Assembly: GCF_037948395.1 (NCBI RefSeq)
Contig: NZ_CP149940.1
Span: 4,402,001 to 4,466,000 of the forward strand
DNA length: 64,000 nucleotides
Direction of reading: 5' to 3'
Origin: Serratia nevei
GTDB lineage: Bacteria > Pseudomonadota > Gammaproteobacteria > Enterobacterales > Enterobacteriaceae
Shown here: piece by piece, positions 28,876-37,838 of the stretch
Layout: each line of letters opens with the position of its first letter
How positions within the stretch are numbered: position 1 is the first letter of the stretch
Program-made: the position numbers and the translations under genes
Notes under the pieces: generated by a model
Databases searched by the model: none
The model's input: the letters and a program-made list of their open reading frames with translations, nothing else
What the model was told of the DNA's origin: nothing

Positions 28876-28903
28876 AGTTTACAGAATTGTTAATAATCTG
28901 CAA
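28876..28903 (-). promoter_or_regulatory. Candidate lpd promoter
   Basis: On the minus strand, -35-like TTGCAG (28898-28903) and -10-like TAAACT (28876-28881) with a 16-bp spacer containing TTAACAATT, resembling the sequence around the E. coli lpd promoter. About 100 bp before the lpd start. Confidence 0.4.
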
Positions 28904-28980
28904 AGCGTGTTCGAGTGACCCGTGTCTCAACAATTTTGTCGAGTTGTGCAAAATCCGACAAAACTGCTACAGAATCGTCA

Positions 28981-29002
28981 GGGGCGCAGCATGCTGCGCC
29001 CC
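28981..29002. terminator. 22-bp perfect palindrome between aceF and lpd
   Basis: GGGGCGCAGCA with its exact reverse complement, 8 bp after the aceF stop. No T-run follows on the minus strand (TGACGATTC), so it is more likely an attenuating or mRNA-stabilising hairpin than a full terminator. Confidence 0.45.
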
Positions 29003-29009
29003 TTTTGCA

Positions 29010-30920
29010 TTACATCACCAGACGGCGAATGTCGGACAACATGTTGTTGATGATGGTGATGAAGCGCGCACCATCGGCACCGTCGATAACGCGGTGGTCG
29101 AAGGACAGCGACATCGGCATCATCAGGCGCGGCATGAACTCTTTACCGTTCCAGACCGGCTCCATCGCAGACTTGGAGACGCCCAGGATAGCCACTTCCG
29201 GCGCGTTGACGATCGGCGCGAAGTGGGTCGTCCCGATGCCGCCCAGGCTGGAGATGGTGAAGCAGCCGCCCTGCATCTCGCCCGCGGTCAGCTTGCCGTC
29301 GCGCGCTTTCTTGGAGATGGCCATCAGTTCGCGAGACAGCTCGGTGATGCTCTTCTTGTTCACGTCCTTGAACACCGGAACCACCAGGCCGTTCGGGGTA
29401 TCTACCGCCACGCCGATGTTGATGTATTTCTTCAGCGTCAGCTTCTGACCGTCTTCGGACAGCGAGCTGTTGAAGCGCGGCATCTGCTCCAGAGCGGCAG
29501 CAACGGCTTTCATGATGAACACGACAGGCGTGAACTTCACGTCCAGCTTGCGCTTGGCCGCTTCTTCGTTCTGCTGTTTGCGGAACGCTTCCAGATCGGT
29601 GATGTCGGTTTTGTCGAAGTGAGTCACGTGCGGGATCATCACCCAGTTGCGGCTCAGGTTCGCGCCAGAGATCTTCTGGATGCGGCCCATTTCGACTTCT
29701 TCGATCTCGCCGAACTTGCTGAAGTCCACTTTCGGCCATGGCAGCATGCCTGGCAGACCGCCGCCGGCAGCAGCCGGAGCCGCTTCAGCGCGTTTCACTG
29801 CGTCTTTCACGTAAGTCTGAACGTCTTCGCGCAGGATACGGCCTTTACGACCGGTGCCCTTCACTTTCGCCAGGTTAACGCCGAATTCACGCGCCAGACG
29901 ACGAATGACCGGAGTCGCGTGCACGTATGCCGCGTTCTCGGCGAACTCGCCTTTGTCATCCGCTTTCGCAGCCGGAGCGGCGGCTTTAGCGGCGGCCGGA
30001 GCCGGCGCAGCTTCCGCTTTAGCGGCTGGAGCGGCGGCAGCGGCAGGCGTAGCGCCTTCCACTTCGAACACCATGATCAGGGAGCCGGTTTTCACTTTGT
30101 CGCCGGTCGCGATCTTGATCTCTTTCACGGTACCCGCAAACGGTGCCGGCACTTCCATGGAGGCCTTGTCGCCTTCCACGGTGATCAGAGACTGCTCGGC
30201 GGCAACCTTGTCGCCCACCTTAACCATCACTTCGGTCACTTCGACTTCGTCACCGCCGATATCCGGCACGGCGACGTCTTTGGCCGCAGAGGCCGCAGGG
30301 GCCGCAGAGGCCGCAGGGGCCGCAGGGGCTGCAGCGGCGGCAGGGGCTTGCGCCGCAGCCGGGGCCGCAGCGGAAGCGGCGCCGGCCACTTCGAACACCA
30401 TGATCAGGGAACCGGTTTTCACTTTGTCGCCGGTCGCGATCTTGATCTCTTTCACGGTGCCCGCGAACGGCGCAGGGACTTCCATGGAAGCCTTGTCGCC
30501 TTCCACGGTGATCAGGGACTGCTCGGCTTCCACCTTGTCGCCCACTTTCACCAGGATCTCGGTCACTTCGACTTCGTCAGCGCCGATGTCCGGCACGGCA
30601 ACGTCTTTGGCCGCAGCGGCGGCCGGGGCAGCAGCTGCTGCCGCCGGTTTTTCTTCCGCTTTCGCCGCCGGTGCAGCTTCCGCTGCGCCTGCCGCTTCGA
30701 AGATCATGATCAGTTTGCCGGTTTCGGTTTTATCGCCGACCGCCACTTTGATCTCTTTCACCACGCCCGCCTGCGGGGAGGGCACTTCCATGGAAGCCTT
30801 GTCGCCTTCCACGGTGATCAGCGATTGTTCCGCTTCAACTTTATCGCCGACCTTCACCAGAATCTCGGTGATTTCGACTTCATCTGCACCGATGTCCGGT
30901 ACGTTGATTTCGATAGACAT
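29010..30920 (-). CDS. aceF: Pyruvate dehydrogenase E2 (dihydrolipoyl acetyltransferase)
   Basis: Core of the pyruvate dehydrogenase complex: passes the acetyl group from E1 to CoA through lipoyl arms. The 636-residue product has three lipoyl domains with modified Lys in EGDKAS at 41, 143 and 252. They are joined by Ala/Pro-rich linkers, followed by a peripheral-subunit-binding domain ([16 protein letters not shown]) and the catalytic domain ending near [12 protein letters not shown] with active-site His. Domains 2 and 3 are almost identical. It lies 13 bp after aceE. Confidence 0.98.
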   Translation of the reverse strand: MSIEINVPDIGADEVEITEILVKVGDKVEAEQSLITVEGDKASMEVPSPQAGVVKEIKVAVGDKTETGKLIMIFEAAGAAEAAPAAKAEEKPAAAAAAPAAAAAKDVAVPDIGADEVEVTEILVKVGDKVEAEQSLITVEGDKASMEVPAPFAGTVKEIKIATGDKVKTGSLIMVFEVAGAASAAAPAAAQAPAAAAAPAAPAASAAPAASAAKDVAVPDIGGDEVEVTEVMVKVGDKVAAEQSLITVEGDKASMEVPAPFAGTVKEIKIATGDKVKTGSLIMVFEVEGATPAAAAAPAAKAEAAPAPAAAKAAAPAAKADDKGEFAENAAYVHATPVIRRLAREFGVNLAKVKGTGRKGRILREDVQTYVKDAVKRAEAAPAAAGGGLPGMLPWPKVDFSKFGEIEEVEMGRIQKISGANLSRNWVMIPHVTHFDKTDITDLEAFRKQQNEEAAKRKLDVKFTPVVFIMKAVAAALEQMPRFNSSLSEDGQKLTLKKYINIGVAVDTPNGLVVPVFKDVNKKSITELSRELMAISKKARDGKLTAGEMQGGCFTISSLGGIGTTHFAPIVNAPEVAILGVSKSAMEPVWNGKEFMPRLMMPMSLSFDHRVIDGADGARFITIINNMLSDIRRLVM

Positions 30921-30933
30921 TATTCAGTACCTC

Positions 30934-33597
30934 TTAGGCGAGACGCGGGTTAACTTTTTCCGGGTTGATGTCGAATTTCTTGATTGCATCGGCAACCACA
31001 GAAGCTTCGATCTCACCGCGTTTAGCCAGTTCACCCAGAGCAGCAACCACCACGTAGGATGCATCGACTTCGAAGTGGTGACGCAGGTTTTCGCGGCTGT
31101 CCGAACGACCGAAGCCGTCGGTGCCCAGTACGCGATAATCGCTGGCCGGCACATAAGTACGAACCTGTTCGGCGAACAGTTTCATGTAGTCGGTAGAAGC
31201 TACCGCCGGCGCGTCGCTCATCACCTGAGCGATGTAAGGCACGCGTGGCGTTTCGGTTGGGTGCAGCATGTTCCAGCGCTCGCAATCCTGGCCGTCGCGC
31301 GCCAGTTCGGTGAACGAGGTCACGCTGTAGGTGTCGGAACCCACGCCGTAGTCCTTCGCCAGGATCTGCGCAGCTTCGCGCACGTGGCGCAGGATGGCGC
31401 CGGAGCCCAGCAGCTGTACCTTGCCTTTGCTGCCTTCCAGCGTTTCCAGCTTGTAGATACCCTTGCGGATACCTTCTTCCGCACCCTGCGGCATCGCAGG
31501 CATGTGGTAGTTTTCGTTCAGCGTGGTCAGGTAGTAGTACACGTTTTCCGGGTTGTCACCATACATGCGCACCAGACCGTCGTGCATGATCACCGCCACT
31601 TCGTACGCGTAAGCCGGATCGTAAGAGATGCAGTTAGGGATGGTCAGAGACTGAATGTGGCTGTGGCCATCTTCGTGCTGCAGACCTTCGCCGTTCAGGG
31701 TAGTACGGCCCGAGGTGCCGCCGATCAGGAAGCCGCGCGCCTGTTGGTCGCCCGCTGCCCAGCACAGGTCGCCGATACGTTGGAAACCGAACATCGAGTA
31801 GTAGATGTAGAACGGAATCATCGGCAGATCGTTGGTGCTGTAGGAAGTCGCTGCGGCCAGCCAGGAAGAGGCTGCGCCCAGTTCGTTGATGCCTTCCTGC
31901 AGGATTTGGCCTTTCTCGTCTTCTTTGTAGTAAGCCACCTGCTCACGGTCCTGCGGAGTGTACTGCTGGCCGTTCGGGCTGTAGATACCGATCTGACGGA
32001 ACAGACCTTCCATACCGAAGGTACGCGCTTCGTCGGCGATGATTGGCACCAGGCGATCTTTGATCGACTTGTTCTTCAGCATCACGTTCAGGGCACGCAC
32101 GAAAGCGATAGTGGTGGAGATCTCTTTGTTCTGCTCTTCCAGCAGCGAGCTGAAATCTTCCAGCGCCGGCATTTCCAGCTTCTGAGTGAACTCCGGCAGA
32201 CGCGTCGGCACGTAGCCTTTCAGCGCCTGGCGACGTTCGTGCAGGTATTTGTACTCTTCGGAATCTTTCTCGAAGGTGATGTACGGCAGTTTTTCGATGT
32301 CAGCATCGGCAACCGGCACGTTGAAACGATCGCGGAAGTGGTGAACCCCTTCCATGTTCATTTTCTTCACCTGGTGAGCGATGTTTTTACCTTCCGCGGT
32401 TTCACCCATGCCGTAACCTTTGATGGTGTGGGCCAGGATAACGGTCGGTTTGCCTTTGGTGTCCTGCGCTTTTTTCAGTGCAGCGAAGATTTTCTTCGGA
32501 TCGTGACCACCACGGTTCAGCGCCCAGATTTCGTCGTCGGTCATGTCTTTGACCAGCGCCGCGGTTTCTGGGTAACGGCCGAAGAAGTGCTCGCGCACGT
32601 AAGCGCCGTCTTTGGATTTGAAGGTCTGGTAGTCGCCGTCCAGGGTCTCGTTCATCAGCTGAACCAGTTTACCGCTGGTGTCTTTACGCAGCAGTTCGTC
32701 CCAACGGCCGCCCCAGATCACTTTCAGCACCTGCCAGCCTGCGCCGGAGAAGATGCCTTCCAGTTCGTTGATGATCTTGCCGTTGCCGGTAACCGGGCCG
32801 TCCAGGCGCTGCAGGTTGCAGTTGATGACGAACACCAGGTTGTCCAGCTTCTCGCGGGTCGCGATGGTGATGGCACCTTTGGATTCCGGCTCATCCATCT
32901 CGCCGTCGCCCAGGAAGGCGTAAACGGTTTGCTCAGAGGTGTCTTTCAGGCCGCGGTGTTCCAGGTATTTCAGGAACTTCGCCTGATAGATGGCGCTGAT
33001 TGGCCCCAGGCCCATGGAAACGGTCGGGAACTGCCAGAATTCCGGCATCAGCTTAGGATGCGGGTAAGAGGACAGGCCATTGCCGTGCACTTCCTGACGG
33101 AAGTTGTTCATTTGTTCTTCGGTCAGGCGGCCTTCAAGGAAGGCACGCGCGTAAACGCCCGGAGAGATGTGGCCCTGGAAGTACACCAGGTCGCCGCCGT
33201 CTTTCTCGTTGCGTGCGCGGAAGAAGTGGTTAAAGCAGACTTCATAGAAGGTCGCGGAAGACTGGAAGGAAGCCATGTGGCCGCCCAGCTCCAGGTCTTT
33301 TTTGGATGCGCGCAGAACGGTCATGATCGCGTTCCAACGGATCGCTGAGCGAATGCGGCGTTCCAGATCCAGGTTGCCTGGGTAGGCCGGTTCGTCTTCT
33401 ACCGCGATGGTGTTGACGTAGTTGTGCGCTGCAGCACCGGCCGCAACGTTAACGCCGCCTTTGCGGGCTTCTCCCAATACCTGATCAATCAGAAACTGAG
33501 CTCGCTCAACACCCTCTTCACGGATGACCGATTCGATCGCCTGCAGCCAGTCGCGGGTTTCGATCGGATCCACGTCATTGTTTAAACGTTCTGACAT
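30934..33597 (-). CDS. aceE: Pyruvate dehydrogenase E1 component
   Basis: Thiamine-diphosphate enzyme that decarboxylates pyruvate and acetylates the E2 lipoyl groups. The 887-residue product has the same length as E. coli AceE. ThDP-binding GDGEMDEPESKGAI is visible, along with GHISPGVYARAFLEGRL, and the C-terminus is LGTDGFGRSDSRENLRHHF to KVNPRLA. The ATG at 33597 gives MSERLNNDVDPIETRDW; in-frame codons upstream to 33666 run through the structured intergenic region and are not coding. It is transcribed after pdhR. Confidence 0.98.
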   Translation of the reverse strand: MSERLNNDVDPIETRDWLQAIESVIREEGVERAQFLIDQVLGEARKGGVNVAAGAAAHNYVNTIAVEDEPAYPGNLDLERRIRSAIRWNAIMTVLRASKKDLELGGHMASFQSSATFYEVCFNHFFRARNEKDGGDLVYFQGHISPGVYARAFLEGRLTEEQMNNFRQEVHGNGLSSYPHPKLMPEFWQFPTVSMGLGPISAIYQAKFLKYLEHRGLKDTSEQTVYAFLGDGEMDEPESKGAITIATREKLDNLVFVINCNLQRLDGPVTGNGKIINELEGIFSGAGWQVLKVIWGGRWDELLRKDTSGKLVQLMNETLDGDYQTFKSKDGAYVREHFFGRYPETAALVKDMTDDEIWALNRGGHDPKKIFAALKKAQDTKGKPTVILAHTIKGYGMGETAEGKNIAHQVKKMNMEGVHHFRDRFNVPVADADIEKLPYITFEKDSEEYKYLHERRQALKGYVPTRLPEFTQKLEMPALEDFSSLLEEQNKEISTTIAFVRALNVMLKNKSIKDRLVPIIADEARTFGMEGLFRQIGIYSPNGQQYTPQDREQVAYYKEDEKGQILQEGINELGAASSWLAAATSYSTNDLPMIPFYIYYSMFGFQRIGDLCWAAGDQQARGFLIGGTSGRTTLNGEGLQHEDGHSHIQSLTIPNCISYDPAYAYEVAVIMHDGLVRMYGDNPENVYYYLTTLNENYHMPAMPQGAEEGIRKGIYKLETLEGSKGKVQLLGSGAILRHVREAAQILAKDYGVGSDTYSVTSFTELARDGQDCERWNMLHPTETPRVPYIAQVMSDAPAVASTDYMKLFAEQVRTYVPASDYRVLGTDGFGRSDSRENLRHHFEVDASYVVVAALGELAKRGEIEASVVADAIKKFDINPEKVNPRLA

Positions 33598-33633
33598 GGT
33601 GGTATTCCTTATCTGTCTAATGGTTTGTTTGGA

Positions 33634-33676
33634 GCCTGTCTTCCTGTGCTCTGTGCAAAAACACACGAAGACAGGC
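33634..33676 (-). repeat. Long hairpin in the pdhR-aceE spacer
   Basis: Perfect 10-bp arms GCCTGTCTTC (33634-33643) and GAAGACAGGC (33667-33676) around a 23-nt loop. It lies 37-79 bp before the aceE start, inside the expected 5' leader. No T-run follows, so a role in mRNA processing or stability, or a protein site, is more likely than termination. Confidence 0.55.
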
Positions 33677-33699
33677 CCATCAGTTTAGTTGCCGCTTAA

Positions 33700-33715
33700 G
33701 TACTTAACTAAGTAC
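33700..33715. repeat. 16-bp inverted repeat in the pdhR-aceE spacer
   Basis: GTACTTA-AC-TAAGTAC, a perfect inverted repeat about 47 bp downstream of the pdhR stop. Candidate operator or small hairpin; it does not match the PdhR box. Confidence 0.45.
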
Positions 33716-33762
33716 CTCGAACTTAACCCCCGCAGGCTGGTGTACCCTGAAGAGGACAGCTC

Positions 33763-34527
33763 TTAATCCTTGCGTTGCTGGAGACGCCGTAGCGATCTCT
33801 CGCGCCGAGTATGCTCCCGGCTGAGATCCAGCAAGATTTCCTCGATAAACGCCAAGTGGCGATGCGAGGCTTCACGGGCCTTTTCCGGCTCGCGTGCCAC
33901 AATCGCCTCAAAAATTCCGGCGCGGTGGCTGCTCACTTTTGCCAACATCTCACGGCGCGAGTAGAGCAATTCAAAGTTCTGACGCACGTTCTGTTCCAGC
34001 ATCGGCCCCATGCAGCGTAGCAGGTGAAGTAACACAACGTTGTGGGCAGCTTCGGTCACGGCGATTTGATACTGCATGACCGCATCGGCTTCGGCGTCGA
34101 GATCGCCGCTGTCTTGAGCCTGTTGAATCACGATATGGCAGTCGCGGATGCGCGCCAGATCTTCATCGGTGCCGCGCAGCGCCGCGTAATAGGCGGCAAT
34201 GCCTTCCAGCGCGTGACGGGTTTCCAGCAGATCGAACTGTGATTCGGGATGGTCGGCCAGCAGCTCGGCCAGCGGATCGCTGAAGCTCTGCCACAGATTA
34301 GTTTGCACGAAGGTGCCGCCGCCCTGACGGCGCAGGAGCAGCCCTTTCGCTTCCAGGCGCTGAATGGCCTCTCTCAGAGAAGGACGGGAGACATCAAATT
34401 GTTTCGCCAGCTCGCGCTCCGGAGGCAGTTTTTCGCCTGGGCGCAGTGTCCCCTCGAGGATCAGGTATTCGAGCTGTTGCTCGATAACATCTGACAACTT
34501 GGGTTGGCGGATTTTGCTGTAGGCCAT
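33763..34527 (-). CDS. pdhR: Pyruvate-responsive repressor PdhR
   Basis: GntR/FadR-family repressor of the pdhR-aceEF-lpd operon, relieved by pyruvate. The 254-residue product, E. coli length, has an N-terminal winged helix ([37 protein letters not shown] region, positions about 10-45) and a C-terminal FCD effector domain. The ATG at 34527 gives [14 protein letters not shown] as in E. coli; the open frame to 34581 would run through the operator. A perfect PdhR box lies 34-50 bp upstream. Confidence 0.97.
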   Translation of the reverse strand: MAYSKIRQPKLSDVIEQQLEYLILEGTLRPGEKLPPERELAKQFDVSRPSLREAIQRLEAKGLLLRRQGGGTFVQTNLWQSFSDPLAELLADHPESQFDLLETRHALEGIAAYYAALRGTDEDLARIRDCHIVIQQAQDSGDLDAEADAVMQYQIAVTEAAHNVVLLHLLRCMGPMLEQNVRQNFELLYSRREMLAKVSSHRAGIFEAIVAREPEKAREASHRHLAFIEEILLDLSREHTRRERSLRRLQQRKD

Positions 34528-34560
34528 GAGTGAATTCTTCTCTGCGAATGGCGCGGAGTC

Positions 34561-34577
34561 AATTGGTAATACCAATT
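34561..34577 (-). promoter_or_regulatory. PdhR box upstream of pdhR
   Basis: AATTGGT-N3-ACCAATT, a perfect palindrome matching the PdhR consensus, 34-50 bp before the pdhR ATG. It implies autoregulation of the operon by pyruvate level. Confidence 0.9.
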
Positions 34578-34702
34578 TCAAAAACGTGACGGTAAAGTAA
34601 CAAAGTATTCACCTCCTGTCCATACGGGCCTTGATCGAAATCAGGTTACCCGCACATTTTAACACCCCGCTGAAAACCCCGCTGCAAACCGGTAACGCCG
34701 TG

Positions 34703-34715
34703 ATGGTATTACCAT
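34703..34715. promoter_or_regulatory. Second PdhR-like box
   Basis: ATGGT-ATT-ACCAT, palindromic with the TGGT-N3-ACCA core, about 176 bp before pdhR. It lacks the flanking AAT/ATT of the first box, so binding would be weaker. Confidence 0.4.
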
Positions 34716-35158
34716 TTACGCGCCGGGTTGGGGATTTAACTTTTACCAAACCTTACGCAAGGCAGAGTGCAAACTTTTTGCCCGAGTTTTATTGCATGGT
34801 TATGACGCTTTAATGAATGGCTATTTGGCGAGCAGCGCAACGGGAGTTCGTTCATTATTTGAACGCGCGCCGCCGTTCGGATCTACGTTATTTTTGCGCA
34901 TTATGTGATTTGTTGCTTATTTCATGCACTGAATCCCCCCCGCCGTCACACAACCCGCATTTTGTTTCCTAAACTGCTGCAATCTTAATCACTCACACGA
35001 CAAAGCAGGTGCAAACAGACGCGCATAACATTATTCTCTGCCAAACGGTAGCGGCGCCGTGGAATTAATAGCTATAACGCCGTAAATAAAACAAAACACA
35101 CATCGTAACCACTGCTTTACAGGTATGTGGTCATTCGCAACGACAGAGGGTTAGATTG
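34716..35158 (+). promoter_or_regulatory. aroP promoter region with TyrR-like boxes
   Basis: AT-rich gene-free stretch. A TyrR-like box CGTAAC-N6-TTTACA lies at 35104-35121, and a weaker one CGTAAA-N6-AAAACA lies at 35081-35098, five bases apart (23 bp centre to centre). This is the arrangement of paired strong and weak TyrR boxes in E. coli, where TyrR represses aroP. The small + frame at 34631-34813 has no coding features. Confidence 0.5.
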
Positions 35159-36535
35159 ATGGATGGTCAACAGCATGGTGACCAGCTGAAACGCGGCCTG
35201 AAAAACCGCCATATTCAGCTCATCGCCTTAGGTGGCGCAATCGGCACCGGGTTATTTCTCGGTATCGCTCAAACAATAAAAATGGCCGGCCCGTCAGTGC
35301 TTCTCGGCTACGCCATCGGCGGCTTCATCGCGTTTCTGATCATGCGCCAGCTGGGGGAAATGGTGGTGGAAGAGCCGGTTGCCGGTTCCTTCAGCCACTT
35401 CGCCTACAAATACTGGGGCAACTTCGCCGGCTTCGCTTCCGGCTGGAACTACTGGGTGCTGTATGTCCTGGTGGCGATGGCGGAGCTGACCGCGGTCGGC
35501 ATCTACGTGCAGTACTGGTGGCCGGAGATCCCCACCTGGGTCTCCGCCGCGGTGTTCTTCCTGGCGATCAACGCCATCAACCTGGCCAACGTTAAAGTTT
35601 ACGGCGAGATGGAGTTCTGGTTCGCCATCATCAAGGTGGTGGCGATTATCGGCATGATCGTGTTCGGCGCCTACCTGCTGTTCAGCGGCATGGGCGGCCC
35701 GGAAGCCACCGTCACCAACCTGTGGGCGCAGGGCGGGTTCTTCCCGAACGGCGTCATGGGCCTGGTGATGGCGATGGCGGTGATCATGTTCTCCTTCGGC
35801 GGCCTCGAGCTGGTCGGCATCACCGCCGCCGAAGCCGACAACCCGCAAAAAAGCATTCCGAAAGCCACCAATCAGGTGATCTACCGCATCCTGATCTTCT
35901 ATATCGGTTCGCTGGCCATTCTGCTGTCGCTGTACCCGTGGGGCAAAGTGGTTGAAGGCGGCAGCCCGTTCGTGCTGATCTTCCACGCGCTGAACAGCAA
36001 CCTGGTGGCGACCGTGCTGAACATCGTGGTGCTCACCGCCGCGCTGTCGGTGTACAACAGCTGCGTCTACTGCAACAGCCGCATGCTGTACGGCCTGGCG
36101 CAGCAGGGCAACGGCCCGAAAAGCCTGCTGAAGGTCGACGGCCGCGGCGTGCCGGTGGTAGCCATCGGCATTTCCGCCCTCGCCACCGCGCTGTGCGTGC
36201 TGATTAACTACCTGATCCCGGGGCGGGCCTTCGAACTGCTGATGGCGTTGGTGGTATCGGCGCTGGTGATCAACTGGGCGATGATCAGCCTGGCGCACCT
36301 GAAGTTCCGCGCCGCCAAAAACCGCGAAGGCGTGGTGCCGAAGTTCAAAGCCTTCTGGTACCCGTTCAGCAACTACCTATGCCTGCTGTTCATGGCCGGC
36401 ATCCTGGTGATCATGTACCTGACGCCGGGCATTCAAATCTCGGTGCTGCTGATCCCGGTATGGGTGGCGATCCTGGCCGTCGGTTACGCCATCAAACAGC
36501 GCAGCCAACGCGTAGACGGCGTCACCAGCCGTTGA
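35159..36535 (+). CDS. aroP: Aromatic amino acid permease AroP
   Basis: APC-family proton symporter for Phe, Tyr and Trp in the inner membrane. The 458-residue product has 12 predicted hydrophobic segments and the family motif LIALGGAIGTGLFLG near the N-terminus. EEPVAGSFSHFAYKYWG and FSFGGLELVGITAAEADNP are further AroP/PheP features. It follows E. coli AroP over its whole length. The ATG at 35159 (MDGQQHGDQLKRGL) is preferred; the preceding TTG at 35156 is in frame and would add one Met, equivalent to MMEGQQ of E. coli. GAGGG lies 8 nt before the ATG. Confidence 0.95.
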   Translation: MDGQQHGDQLKRGLKNRHIQLIALGGAIGTGLFLGIAQTIKMAGPSVLLGYAIGGFIAFLIMRQLGEMVVEEPVAGSFSHFAYKYWGNFAGFASGWNYWVLYVLVAMAELTAVGIYVQYWWPEIPTWVSAAVFFLAINAINLANVKVYGEMEFWFAIIKVVAIIGMIVFGAYLLFSGMGGPEATVTNLWAQGGFFPNGVMGLVMAMAVIMFSFGGLELVGITAAEADNPQKSIPKATNQVIYRILIFYIGSLAILLSLYPWGKVVEGGSPFVLIFHALNSNLVATVLNIVVLTAALSVYNSCVYCNSRMLYGLAQQGNGPKSLLKVDGRGVPVVAIGISALATALCVLINYLIPGRAFELLMALVVSALVINWAMISLAHLKFRAAKNREGVVPKFKAFWYPFSNYLCLLFMAGILVIMYLTPGIQISVLLIPVWVAILAVGYAIKQRSQRVDGVTSR

Positions 36536-36560
36536 ATCCCGTGACCGCACAATAAATAAA

Positions 36561-36588
36561 ATGGCCCGCAGATGCGGGCCATTTTTTT
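36561..36588. terminator. Bidirectional terminator between aroP and the cytochrome gene
   Basis: Perfect stem ATGGCCCGCA (36561-36570) / TGCGGGCCAT (36573-36582). Seven T follow on the + strand and TTTTATTTATT on the minus strand, so it serves both convergent genes. Confidence 0.9.
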
Positions 36589-36602
36589 CTCCTGAACGCC
36601 GC

Positions 36603-37838
36603 TTACTTGCGCAGCGCTTTCACCTGCTCTGCGGTGATATCCGCCGGCAAGCCTCCCCAGGTCACGCGCAGGTAATTCACCAGCTCCGCCACTTCGGCAT
36701 CGCTCAGCCGCTCACCGAAGCCCGGCATGCTCTGCATGCTTTCATCGTTCGGGAACTGCTGGGCCGGCAGGCCGTCCAGCACCGACACGATCAGGTTCTT
36801 GCCGTCTGCCTGGCGCAGTGTGGCATTATCGCGCATCGCCGGTGCGACGTGCGGTTTGCCCTCGCCTTCACGCGCGTGACACCCGGCGCACTGATCCAAA
36901 TAGGCCATGCGCCCGGCATCGCTGCCCTGGCCCATTTTCACCGGCACCGCCGCCGGCGGCTGCTCGCCCATCAGATACAGCGCCAGCGCCTGGTGGTCTT
37001 CCGGCGTTAAATGACGGGTGCTGAGATCCACCACCATGTGCATCTCGCTGAAGGCGGAACCCTGCGGCGCGAGGCCGGTGCTGAGGAAGCGGCTGACGTC
37101 CTGCGGCGTCCAGCCGCGCTGCGCCAGGCCGTGCGGCGTAATGTCCGGCGCCATGAAGCGGCCGAGATCGCCGCCCTGCATCGGCTTAGCGAGATCCATC
37201 TGCCCCAGCGCGCCGCGCGGCGTGTGGCATTCGCCACAGTGCCCCAGCACGTCGGCCAGATAGCGGCCGCGCTGCCATTGCGGCGAACTGCCCTGCGAAC
37301 TGGCCGGCAGCGGATCCTGGCTGCGGAACAGCAGGTTCCAGCCGATCAGCGCCATGCGCTGGTTGAACGGGAACGGCATCTCGTTGGCCGGAATGGCCAC
37401 GTCCACCGCCGGGCGCGTCATCAGGTAAGCGTAGATGTCGTCGGCATCCTGACGCGACATGCCCTTGTACGAGGTGTAAGGCATCGCCGGGTACAGGTGT
37501 CGCCCGCCCGGCGCCACGCCCTGCGTCAGCGCCAGGAAGAAGTCGTCCTTGGTCCAGCGCCCGATGCCGTGGTCGGCCGACGGCGTCAGATTGCTGCCGT
37601 AAATCGTGCCGAACGGCGTTTCCAGCGGATAGCCGCCGGCCAACGGCGCCCCGCCGCTGGCGGTATGGCAGGCGGCGCAGTCGGCGGCCTGCGCCAGATA
37701 GCGGCCGCGGGCGATCTGTTCGGCGCCGGCGCTCACCTGCTGCACCGGGCCGTCGTAACGGCGGTTTTCCCGCCACCACAGCAGCGCAATCACCACGATC
37801 GCCACCAGCAAAATCAATACTGCGAGACGTTTTTTCAT
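36603..37838 (-). CDS. Membrane-anchored triheme c-type cytochrome (molybdo-enzyme electron acceptor)
   Basis: Protein of 411 residues with an N-terminal membrane anchor (hydrophobic LAVLILLVAIVVIALLWW) and three heme c motifs: CAACH at 54-58, CGECH at 201-205 and CAGCH at 317-321. Three-domain cytochromes of this type pair with quinoprotein or molybdenum dehydrogenases in the periplasm and pass electrons to the quinone pool or a terminal oxidase. It is the last gene of the operon and overlaps the iron-sulfur gene by four bases, so it very probably accepts electrons from that enzyme. The natural substrate is unknown. Confidence 0.85.
   Translation of the reverse strand: MKKRLAVLILLVAIVVIALLWWRENRRYDGPVQQVSAGAEQIARGRYLAQAADCAACHTASGGAPLAGGYPLETPFGTIYGSNLTPSADHGIGRWTKDDFFLALTQGVAPGGRHLYPAMPYTSYKGMSRQDADDIYAYLMTRPAVDVAIPANEMPFPFNQRMALIGWNLLFRSQDPLPASSQGSSPQWQRGRYLADVLGHCGECHTPRGALGQMDLAKPMQGGDLGRFMAPDITPHGLAQRGWTPQDVSRFLSTGLAPQGSAFSEMHMVVDLSTRHLTPEDHQALALYLMGEQPPAAVPVKMGQGSDAGRMAYLDQCAGCHAREGEGKPHVAPAMRDNATLRQADGKNLIVSVLDGLPAQQFPNDESMQSMPGFGERLSDAEVAELVNYLRVTWGGLPADITAEQVKALRK

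Noticed and set aside
29854..33348. 1164-codon open frame opposite aceF and aceE
   Set aside because: It is a shadow of two highly conserved genes; its Ala/Ser/Thr-rich first part is the antisense of AceF linkers.
34631..34813. 60-codon frame in the pdhR-aroP spacer
   Set aside because: Begins at a non-favoured start, covers the second PdhR-like box and shows no protein features.
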